Part shown: piece by piece, positions 1 to 5,639 of the stretch | How positions within the stretch are numbered: position 1 is the first letter of the stretch | Layout: each line of letters starts with the position of its first letter | Assembly (NCBI GenBank): GCA_024276395.1 | Contig: JAJRXH010000742.1 | Span: 1-6,002 of the forward strand | DNA from: an archaeon | GTDB taxonomy: Archaea; Asgardarchaeota; Heimdallarchaeia; Hodarchaeales; S146-22 | Direction of reading: 5' to 3' | Length of the DNA: 6,002 bases | The notes under the pieces: model-generated | The model's input: the letters and a program-made list of their open reading frames with translations, nothing else | What the model was told of the DNA's origin: nothing | The model's database searches: none | Position numbers and translations under genes: made by a program

Positions 1-832
1 GTTCTTCTTTAATCCATGTTTCCTCTCCAAGGGTTTCCTTGATGAAAAAACTCCAAGCGTTTCCCTCTAAGACACTTGTAGATGGATTGTTTTCAGTGAG
101 AAGCATTGCCACGTCTAGCTCAATGGAAGCAAACTGCCAGTCTTCCCAGTCAATGAGAAGAGTACGTCCCTTCGGATCATGACACCAATTCCTCAAGGCT
201 GCATCACCATGAGTAAGGGAGGTTGATTGATCCATCCAATCCACGTGTTCTTTTTCCAGTATGCTGAGTATCTTCCTCCAATTAACCAGTAATTCCATCC
301 AAGAAGGTGTTGGCAATCTCTGCTTGATGTGTTGAACCCAGAAAAAGAGCCATTCTCTTCTTGTCTGAGCAACCAAGCGTGAATCAGCATCAGCAAGTAG
401 TTCTCGTGGCATCATGACACCATGAATCTTTAGTAACGTTTGAGCCATTTTCTCCTGATGTTCACGTTCTAATGGAGGGGAATGCCTTGCATAACAGATT
501 TCGTGCTTGGGAAGAACAAGGAAGGAAAATCTCCATTGTTCCGGTTCGCTAGGAATGCTCCACGAAAGTATGTTGGGCATCGCATCTAGGTCATTACCAA
601 AAATTCTGAGAATGAATATCTCGCGTCTTAACTTCTCCACACCTTGCTTTCTCCAAGGAAATTTCAGCATCAACTCTCGATTTGGATCTTCAAGACTTGA
701 GATTTCCAAAATCACGTGATTCAAACCGACATGACGAACTCTTAGATTCCTCTCTCTTTGAAGAGATCGTAACTCATCACGCGTGGTATTTCTCCAAAAT
801 GCCTTTATCATCTCACGATAGTGCCATTCCAT
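1..832 (-). CDS. APH/choline-kinase-fold phosphotransferase, 3' end beyond window
   Basis: Reading the minus strand from the ATG at 832-830 gives 277 codons with no stop before the window edge. The C-terminus is therefore missing. The protein has the aminoglycoside phosphotransferase (APH) family layout. An N-lobe carries a candidate ATP-binding lysine (K57 in LMLKFPW) and a helix with LRREIFIL (69-76). The hinge-like stretch is FLVLPKHE (104-111), followed by MAQTLLKIHG (129-138). The catalytic loop is LTHGDAALRN (206-215), with candidate base D210 and metal ligand N215, followed by LLIDWEDW (225-232) with metal-binding D228. Such enzymes phosphorylate small alcohols (aminoglycosides, choline, sugars, homoserine) with ATP in the cytoplasm. 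The substrate cannot be told from sequence, and resistance should not be assumed. The start is fixed by an in-frame TGA four codons upstream of the ATG. It is divergent from the phosphorylase gene, with no partner in an operon visible. Shorter open frames on either strand here are shadows. Confidence 0.85.
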   Translation of the reverse strand, partial: MEWHYREMIKAFWRNTTRDELRSLQRERNLRVRHVGLNHVILEISSLEDPNRELMLKFPWRKQGVEKLRREIFILRIFGNDLDAMPNILSWSIPSEPEQWRFSFLVLPKHEICYARHSPPLEREHQEKMAQTLLKIHGVMMPRELLADADSRLVAQTRREWLFFWVQHIKQRLPTPSWMELLVNWRKILSILEKEHVDWMDQSTSLTHGDAALRNWCHDPKGRTLLIDWEDWQFASIELDVAMLLTENNPSTSVLEGNAWSFFIKETLGEETWIKEE

Positions 833-860
833 TTCTTTCGAGAATCATATTGTTCCTGGC

Positions 861-869
861 AATAATAAG
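861..869 (-). promoter_or_regulatory. Putative TATA box for the APH-like gene
   Basis: On the minus strand this reads CTTATTATT. It is an AT-rich box centred about 33 bases before the ATG at 832. An archaeal TATA box lies about 26 bases before the transcription start, which puts initiation near 839 and leaves a leader of only about 7 bases. No Shine-Dalgarno-like sequence precedes the ATG, which fits near-leaderless translation. The call rests on position and composition only. Confidence 0.35.
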
Positions 870-983
870 CTTGTGGTGCTGCACGAAGTCATAAGTGATT
901 CTTCTCCTTTCTGCAAGCAACTGGAGAGTTATTCACTTGTTCTCAGGATGTTTAAAGGGACGAGGTTGTTATTAAAAACACTC

Positions 984-1008
984 TTTAAATAATGGGATGA
1001 TTAAATAA
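984..1008 (+). promoter_or_regulatory. Putative TATA element(s) for the phosphorylase gene
   Basis: Two AT-rich boxes, TTTAAATAA (984-992) and TTAAATAA (1001-1008), lie 114 to 138 bases upstream of the ATG at 1122. Either would start transcription around 1013-1030 and leave a leader of roughly 90 to 110 bases. The alternative is the T-tract at 1099-1107, but its centre is only about 18 bases from the ATG, too close for a normal archaeal TATA spacing. Which one is used cannot be decided from sequence. Confidence 0.3.
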
Positions 1009-1121
1009 CTCTTAGATACCGCGGATGAAGTCAGAGTGAGAAGATGCACTCGATTTAAGGGATGAAGAAATGAGTCATGAGATTACCAGAGTAACAAATT
1101 TTTTTAACCCGTGAACTTGAG

Positions 1122-2687
1122 ATGAAGCATAAAAAGAACAATACATCGGTGATTACCATGGATGAATTAGTGAGAACACCATTAAGAGTCATTAGAAGAC
1201 GCATTGAAGGCTTTAGCTTTGCTAAAGTTTTTCTGCATCCAGAAACAGGGAAAGCGCAACATCTTGCTGCTGGGACGCTCGTCCAACTGCTGCCGACAGA
1301 AATAGTTGCCAAGATAATCTATTCTGATGCAGTATCAAAGGATACCGTGATGGTAAGCACTGAATTGAAAGATATGCCAGATTATGTTCAATTAGAACCC
1401 TCTAGTGGACACATGATAGTGAACCAACTTTTTCACAAGAAGTTAGATGGAGAAAAACTTAGTGCCAGCGATATTCGTCAATTATTGCGTGCCATTGATA
1501 CTGGAGCTGTAGAAGTTGCCCAATTGGGTGCTCTAGCCACATTATTTGAAATTAAAGGTTTAGATCCTGATGAAACCGTAGAGATGGCCACGAGTATCGT
1601 AGAGATGTCACGTCCATTGGAATTTGCAAAAAAACCCGTGGTTGATAAACATTCAATTGGTGGAGTTGCTGGTAACCGCATCACGCCCATCATCGTCCCC
1701 ATCATCGCCGCCGCGGGTCTAACCATCCCCAAAGTGTCCACGCGTGCCATCACTTCTCCAGCTGGATCGATTGATGCCGTTGAAGTAGTGATGCCTGTAG
1801 ATCTTTCGCTCGAAGAAATGGTAAGAGTGGTCAATAAAACTGGGGGATGTATCGTCAACGGAGAGAGTGTTGGAATTGGAAGAGTAATGGATAAATTCAT
1901 TGGCGTGTTAAAACCATTAAAATTGGATCCCATTCCACTGATGGTGGCATCCATTCTCTCCAAAAAAAAATTGGCAGGTTCTCAATATGTTCTAATTGAT
2001 CTTCCAACTGGAGAAGGATCGAAACTTCCTCGTCGGAGAATTGCACGAGAATTAGCCCATGAATTTTCTCGAGTTGGCTATAGAATGGGCTTGCACGTTG
2101 AAAACGTCATTTCTCCTGGAATCCGTCCCATTGGGAGAATGATCGGCCCTGCACTGGAAATGATTGAAGTCTTCAAGGTGTTAGAGAATAAATTCGCCTC
2201 CCGTGCCTTGATCAAGAAATCACTGTCACTTTCTGGAATCTTGCTTGAGATGACTGGAAAAGCGCCACGCGGCGCTGGTTATGGCATTGCAGAACACATT
2301 CTGAAAAAGGGCAAAGCCCTGGAGAAATTCAAGGAAATCATAGAGGCACAAGGTGGAGATCCTTCCATAACTTCAGAATCCATTCCTAAAGCTAGTTATC
2401 GGCATCTTGTAACGGCCGATATTTCAGATACCGTTTACACGGTTAGATCATCATCTTTGGTAAAAATCGCACGAGCTGCTGGTGCCCCTTGGGATCGAAC
2501 GGCAGGTGTCATCATCTATGTTGATCATGGGGACGATATCAATCCAGGTGATCCACTGTTTGAAATTTGGGCTGAAAGTGAAAGCAAGATAGATGCAGCG
2601 CTTTACATCGCAGAACAAGACCCACCAGTTGTCCTTGAGAAAATGGTACTAGAGTACATTCCTATGACCGTTGAAACCGAGTACTAA
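1122..2687 (+). CDS. deoA: Thymidine/AMP phosphorylase family protein (DeoA-like)
   Basis: This 521-residue protein belongs to the pyrimidine nucleoside phosphorylase family that includes archaeal AMP phosphorylase and a proteobacterial 'putative thymidine phosphorylase' group of about 500 residues. These enzymes use phosphate to cleave the base from a nucleoside or nucleotide. AMP phosphorylase yields adenine plus ribose 1,5-bisphosphate, feeding the archaeal AMP pathway to RubisCO III. Visible signatures are the phosphate-site loop KHSIGGVAGN (176-185), the STRAITSPAGSID block (206-218), ASILSKK (276-282), the IGRMIGPALE block (337-346), and a C-terminal PYNP-type domain from about 428 to 505. 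Two points are unusual. The region usually reading about WGG...SPADD is NGESVGIGRVMD (246-257), and the arginine I expect in the following VERAL-like segment is absent (GVLKPLKLDP). Nucleobase specificity is therefore open. The start at 1122 is the first ATG after an in-frame TAA at 1092, and an ATG at 1158 is possible. Neither RubisCO nor ribose-1,5-bisphosphate isomerase is in the window. Confidence 0.88.
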   Translation: MKHKKNNTSVITMDELVRTPLRVIRRRIEGFSFAKVFLHPETGKAQHLAAGTLVQLLPTEIVAKIIYSDAVSKDTVMVSTELKDMPDYVQLEPSSGHMIVNQLFHKKLDGEKLSASDIRQLLRAIDTGAVEVAQLGALATLFEIKGLDPDETVEMATSIVEMSRPLEFAKKPVVDKHSIGGVAGNRITPIIVPIIAAAGLTIPKVSTRAITSPAGSIDAVEVVMPVDLSLEEMVRVVNKTGGCIVNGESVGIGRVMDKFIGVLKPLKLDPIPLMVASILSKKKLAGSQYVLIDLPTGEGSKLPRRRIARELAHEFSRVGYRMGLHVENVISPGIRPIGRMIGPALEMIEVFKVLENKFASRALIKKSLSLSGILLEMTGKAPRGAGYGIAEHILKKGKALEKFKEIIEAQGGDPSITSESIPKASYRHLVTADISDTVYTVRSSSLVKIARAAGAPWDRTAGVIIYVDHGDDINPGDPLFEIWAESESKIDAALYIAEQDPPVVLEKMVLEYIPMTVETEY

Positions 2688-2719
2688 GCTTGCACATCAC
2701 CACCATTTAGATCTACGTT

Positions 2720-2758
2720 GAAAAGAAAAAAATACAAGATCTTGCTTTTTTCTTTTTC
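2720..2758. terminator. Bidirectional T-tract terminator between convergent genes
   Basis: An almost self-complementary 39-base block lies between the phosphorylase stop (2687) and the stop of the minus-strand gene (2757-2759). An A-rich left arm (2720-2732), a perfect 10-base palindrome CAAGATCTTG (2735-2744) and a T-rich right arm (2745-2758) pair with few mismatches. Plus-strand transcripts meet TTTTTTCTTTTT, and minus-strand transcripts meet a T7 tract followed by CTTTTC. T-tracts are the main archaeal termination signal, so one element can serve both genes. Its right edge overlaps the last two bases of the minus-strand stop codon. Confidence 0.65.
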
Positions 2759-4748
2759 AAATTGTGAAAGTCACGATGACTGGTTTGTGATCGGAAATTG
2801 TTCCCGTGTCCAGTACCATGGCATCTAACACGGTAACATTCGAAGAAAAAATGAAATCTATGGTTTTTCCCGATGAAATGGTCGTGGCAGCATGGTCACC
2901 GTGGAGGTAGTAATAACTATCAACCAATCCAGTTGCAATGATTTGAGAAATCTGTGTAGATCCTGGTTCCGAATTAAAATCTCCAATTAGGAATGTAGGC
3001 CCTTCTAGTTCATGAATGATCGCTGTTGTTGCCTTAGCTTGAGCAGTCCGATCTTCCTCTGTTTCACCAAAATGAGCAACAAGCACGTTGACTTTAACAT
3101 TCTTAATTTGAATTTTCGTGACCAATAATACCGCCAACTCTCCCTTTGATGGTAAAATCACTGATCGTGCTTCAAGAATTGGATAGAAGGACAACAAGGC
3201 GTTTCCAAAGGTGCTCTCCTTCGGAGTTGGGCCATAATAGTTGTGCATGCCTAATTCCGTGGAAAGCCACTCAACAATATCTCGATTTCCAGAACTCACT
3301 CTCACGGTATCACTTTCTTGGATCCCAATGATTGAAATACCCTCATTTTTTATGACTCGCGCTATTTCCTCGAAATTCACGAGACCATTGGCATCAAAGC
3401 CTTGTTGAATGTTCCAAGTCATTATTGTCAAGGTATCAGCTGTTACATCACTACTTAACGATTCAATACCCATTCGTACTCCAACAGCCCCGGTTAAGCC
3501 AAAAATCACGAGAAAAATCAACACGTTTAGCCGGTTTTGCGGTGGCAGCTTGACGGTAAATTCAGGGACAATACTCATTTCTCTAATGAAGGTAAATGAG
3601 GTAATGAATGAGGCAATGAGGAGAATTAGTTCTTCATTTTCTCTGAAAATCTCTCCAGCTGGAATGTAAGCGTAAGTAACAGTAAAAACCGAACCTAATA
3701 GTAGAAATAAGTAAATGAAGATGGATATGAAGGCAGTTCTCCCTATATTGCTTGGTTGGATCTTGTAAATCGTGCTGGACCATAGTGATGGAAGAGTTAC
3801 TGCTATGAGAAGGCCTCCTAATAACCCCGTGAAACCGAAACCGAAAGCAAGGAGTATTGCACCAACAAAGCTGACCATCCACCAGAAACCAGATTTGACA
3901 AAAGGAGACCTTACTAGTAACAGTCCAGTAACAAGGGAAAAAATTACCAGTAAACCCCAAGGAAATGGTTCTAAACCATTCCAGCGTGGGATTATTCCAT
4001 GACTCGTGAAGAGCCAGTGAGTAATGAAGAGAATGCCACCCAGGGGAAAAGCGATGAAGGGCCATTCTTCACCCTTTTGTGGGATAAATGGGGGTATTTT
4101 TTCGTCATTTTTTAATAAATTACCGATGGAATTCTTGATCAGCTTGTCATCATCAGAAATCGCTCTCTTGAAAGCTTCATTTTCTCTTCTTGAACTATGC
4201 AAGGACCATTGAATTCCCAAAACGGCTATCGTGATGAACATGGACAATAGAGTCCCAACTTGATTTCTAAAAACGGGATTCAATGTTTTCGTGGTAAGTC
4301 GTATTAGCAGAAACAAAATCAAGCCAATCATTAGGGAAAAAACTCTTTCATCTCTTTCATTTTCTTCCAAGGTAAACCACAGAAAAATCACGAGTATGAT
4401 TCCCGTCATACCTATCGTCAAAGCCATGGCTCGAAGATAAACATCATCCTGCAGGTAGAACAGTAAACTGAGCACGCTAGATGCAAAAAGAATGGGCTCA
4501 TATCTTCGGATTTTAACACTTAAAGATTCGAGTCCTAGCAGGATTGGGATGAATAACACGAACAAGAATGAGATTGATTCATTGATTGAAAGGGTTGCTA
4601 AATTCAGGAAATAAATTACCGAAACAAGTTCAACCAAGAATGACCAGAAAATGAAGCTCAACCAAGTAGTCGTACCTAACATGAGGTATTGCTTTTTCGT
4701 GTTTGCATCTAATGATGAAAAATCAAGCACGGGCATTTGCATCACCAT
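2757..4748 (-). CDS. CWH43/PGAP2IP-like polytopic membrane protein with C-terminal EEP domain
   Basis: This is a 663-residue protein in two parts. The first 430 residues are membrane-embedded, with about six segments between 28 and 182, a charged loop (183-229), and about six or seven more between 230 and 428. Residues 438-663 form an endonuclease/exonuclease/phosphatase (EEP) domain. It shows MTWNIQQGFD (443-452), IQESD (476-480), GNRDIVEWL (487-495), YPI (522-524), VAHFGETEED (557-566), GDFNSEPGS (589-597), IDFIF (630-634) and SDHKP (652-656). Candidate catalytic residues are N446, E478, D590, N592, D631 and H654. Layout and size match eukaryotic CWH43 (PGAP2-like part, PGAP2IP membrane part, EEP domain; human about 699 residues), which remodels the lipid of GPI anchors. 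Several signatures outside the generic EEP core also match what I recall of CWH43. The function here is inferred: phosphodiester cleavage or exchange on a membrane lipid or lipid-linked head group. A generic membrane-tethered nuclease or sphingomyelinase-like enzyme is the alternative. ATG codons at 4748, 4742 and 4736 all could start it, and the TATA spacing favours 4748. Confidence 0.85.
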   Translation of the reverse strand: MVMQMPVLDFSSLDANTKKQYLMLGTTTWLSFIFWSFLVELVSVIYFLNLATLSINESISFLFVLFIPILLGLESLSVKIRRYEPILFASSVLSLLFYLQDDVYLRAMALTIGMTGIILVIFLWFTLEENERDERVFSLMIGLILFLLIRLTTKTLNPVFRNQVGTLLSMFITIAVLGIQWSLHSSRRENEAFKRAISDDDKLIKNSIGNLLKNDEKIPPFIPQKGEEWPFIAFPLGGILFITHWLFTSHGIIPRWNGLEPFPWGLLVIFSLVTGLLLVRSPFVKSGFWWMVSFVGAILLAFGFGFTGLLGGLLIAVTLPSLWSSTIYKIQPSNIGRTAFISIFIYLFLLLGSVFTVTYAYIPAGEIFRENEELILLIASFITSFTFIREMSIVPEFTVKLPPQNRLNVLIFLVIFGLTGAVGVRMGIESLSSDVTADTLTIMTWNIQQGFDANGLVNFEEIARVIKNEGISIIGIQESDTVRVSSGNRDIVEWLSTELGMHNYYGPTPKESTFGNALLSFYPILEARSVILPSKGELAVLLVTKIQIKNVKVNVLVAHFGETEEDRTAQAKATTAIIHELEGPTFLIGDFNSEPGSTQISQIIATGLVDSYYYLHGDHAATTISSGKTIDFIFSSNVTVLDAMVLDTGTISDHKPVIVTFTI

Positions 4749-4771
4749 TACCAGTGGTAAAAGCAGATTTC

Positions 4772-4780
4772 ATAAATATT
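4772..4780 (-). promoter_or_regulatory. Putative TATA box for the CWH43-like gene
   Basis: On the minus strand this reads AATATTTAT, centred at 4776, 28 bases upstream of the first base of the ATG at 4748. With the usual archaeal spacing of about 26 bases, transcription would begin around 4750, giving an essentially leaderless message. No Shine-Dalgarno-like sequence is present just before the ATG, in agreement. This is the best placed promoter candidate in the window. Confidence 0.5.
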
Positions 4781-4880
4781 GTGCCTCCATTTCCAGTAGC
4801 AGAGACATCAACAATGAGTTTTGTTGACTGCCTTGAGAAACAATTTGGCTAATTCTGGAACTGTTTACCGCATTGAGTAG

Positions 4881-4890
4881 TTTTTAAAGA
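4881..4890 (+). promoter_or_regulatory. Putative TATA box for the cupredoxin gene
   Basis: TTTTTAAAGA lies about 80 bases upstream of the preferred ATG at 4967. Initiation about 26 bases downstream would fall near 4911 and leave a leader of around 55 bases. That leader would contain the GGTGG at 4951-4955, which can pair with the archaeal 16S rRNA 3' end. The assignment rests on composition and spacing. The remaining bases of the divergent region 4749-4966 show no gene. Confidence 0.35.
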
Positions 4891-4950
4891 TCTTCATTCT
4901 CCTGTAAGTAGGGAAAACCCCTAAAAGAATGGAACACAAGATCATTAAAA

Positions 4951-4955
4951 GGTGG
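4951..4955 (+). promoter_or_regulatory. Ribosome-binding-site-like GGTGG that decides the cupredoxin start
   Basis: GGTGG partly matches the archaeal Shine-Dalgarno core (GGTG) and ends 11 bases before the ATG at 4967. It contains the competing in-frame GTG (4952-4954), so if it is a binding site the GTG cannot be the start. This favours the ATG at 4967 and a protein five residues shorter. Confidence 0.4.
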
Positions 4956-4966
4956 AAGAAGCACGA

Positions 4967-5590
4967 ATGGTGACAAAACGAGTAAAACTGGTAATTCTTA
5001 CATTGATCTTCTTGTTAATACCAATATCAATTTTTTTTCATCTCACGATTTCAAATTACTTTCCATTATCTCTCCTTTCGACAGCTGGATATCTTACTAA
5101 TGATGAATCACGAACAATACGAATTAGTGCCGTTTCTGGAGAAGCATTATATAACGTGAGCGTGATCAAGCTTGAAAAAAATACTACCTACACCATTGTT
5201 TTTAGCAATCCAGATCCAACTCCACATAACCTAGTTATTGCCGTTGATGGTCGTCGGATTAATACCGCTTTGGATGCTGCTGAAACAGATGGCGATCTCA
5301 TTCTTGGTCCCACGGCAAATGACAATAATCCGGTAGCACCCAGAACTTGGTCCATGGAATGGACAACACCCAATGAGGACAAGTACGTGATATTTTTTTG
5401 TTCGTTCGTCGGGCACTTTGAGAAAGGAATGCATGGTTACTTTCAAATAGGTAATCCTCAGGAACAGCCGCCCACTTTCCAAGCCAAGGCGTCCTTTATT
5501 GATGTGCTAGGAATTATGATCTCATTAAGTAGCATTGTAATGGTGAAGACAATGGCAAGGAAAGGAAAAAAATCCCAAGAAAAAGAGTAA
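4967..5590 (+). CDS. Membrane-anchored type I copper (cupredoxin) protein
   Basis: From the ATG at 4967 this is a 207-residue protein (212 from the GTG at 4952). A basic N-terminus precedes a hydrophobic anchor at about 6-28. A beta-rich domain follows at about 46-163, then a second hydrophobic segment at about 177-196 and a lysine-rich tail (ARKGKKSQEKE). The positive ends point inward, so the domain should face outside. All four blue-copper ligands can be placed: H87 in DPTPHNLVI, and C145, H150 and M155 in FFCSFVGHFEKGM. The Cys-x4-His-x4-Met spacing is that of auracyanin- or halocyanin-like small cupredoxins. The likely role is one-electron transfer at the cell surface, possibly to or from a respiratory complex. 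Partners are not in the window. It is divergent from the CWH43-like gene and convergent with the VKOR gene. A copper-storage or catalytic cupredoxin role is less likely because only one domain is present. Confidence 0.87.
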   Translation: MVTKRVKLVILTLIFLLIPISIFFHLTISNYFPLSLLSTAGYLTNDESRTIRISAVSGEALYNVSVIKLEKNTTYTIVFSNPDPTPHNLVIAVDGRRINTALDAAETDGDLILGPTANDNNPVAPRTWSMEWTTPNEDKYVIFFCSFVGHFEKGMHGYFQIGNPQEQPPTFQAKASFIDVLGIMISLSSIVMVKTMARKGKKSQEKE

Positions 5591-5597
5591 AGAAAAT
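5566..5597 (-). terminator. Possible T-tract terminator for the VKOR gene inside the end of the cupredoxin gene
   Basis: On the minus strand, the stretch beyond the VKOR stop has T4 and T7 runs formed by the A-rich lysine codons and tail of the cupredoxin gene. Transcripts from the VKOR gene would meet these runs 43 to 76 bases after their stop codon, overlapping the opposing gene's 3' end. The A-runs may simply reflect lysine codons. Confidence 0.25.
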
Positions 5598-5604
5598 TCA
5601 AGTC

Positions 5605-5624
5605 ATTCATTTTTTCCATTTTTG
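5605..5624 (+). terminator. T-rich terminator after the cupredoxin gene
   Basis: Fifteen to thirty-three bases after the stop at 5588-5590, the plus strand has a T6 run (5610-5615) followed by CCA and a T5 run (5619-5623). This is the archaeal-type T-tract expected at the end of a single-gene transcript. No stable GC stem accompanies it. Confidence 0.5.
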
Positions 5625-5639
5625 ATCCGGAGACCTGAA

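Larger units (their letters stand above)
833..1121. other. Divergent intergenic region between APH-like gene and phosphorylase gene
   Basis: These 289 bases separate two genes transcribed away from each other. I see no convincing coding frame, tRNA or structured RNA. The AT-rich blocks are the TATA-like candidates for either gene: TTTAAATAA near 984-992, TTAAATAA at 1001-1008 and a T7 tract near 1099-1105. A 14-codon frame (1070-1114) ending just before the phosphorylase ATG is too short to claim. The region is long enough to hold regulator binding sites, but no clear inverted repeat stood out. Confidence 0.5.

Noticed and set aside
193..396. Minus-strand 67-codon open frame
   Set aside because: It lies in another frame of the APH-like gene, whose reading frame carries the HGD and IDWED motifs through the same bases.
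507..894. Two plus-strand open frames of about 70 codons (507-719 and 682-894)
   Set aside because: Both are antisense to the APH-like gene and show no recognisable motif.
1070..1114. Possible 14-codon leader peptide before the phosphorylase gene
   Set aside because: A short frame by chance is likely in this AT-rich region. There is no clear ribosome site or attenuator structure with it.
1055..1312. Minus-strand 85-codon open frame over the phosphorylase start
   Set aside because: It is antisense to the N-terminal part of the phosphorylase, and its translation has no family features.
1478..1963. Minus-strand 161-codon open frame
   Set aside because: It is a long shadow of the phosphorylase gene, rich in Ser/Thr/Met from antisense reading of its conserved core. 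The sense strand has clear enzyme motifs.
1122..2687. A complete AMP-to-RubisCO III pathway cluster
   Set aside because: Only the phosphorylase is present. No ribose-1,5-bisphosphate isomerase or RubisCO lies in the window, and the phosphorylase pocket is atypical.
3634..4065. Minus-strand 143-codon open frame
   Set aside because: It overlaps the CWH43-like gene on the same strand in another frame. The larger frame has coherent membrane segments and the EEP domain.
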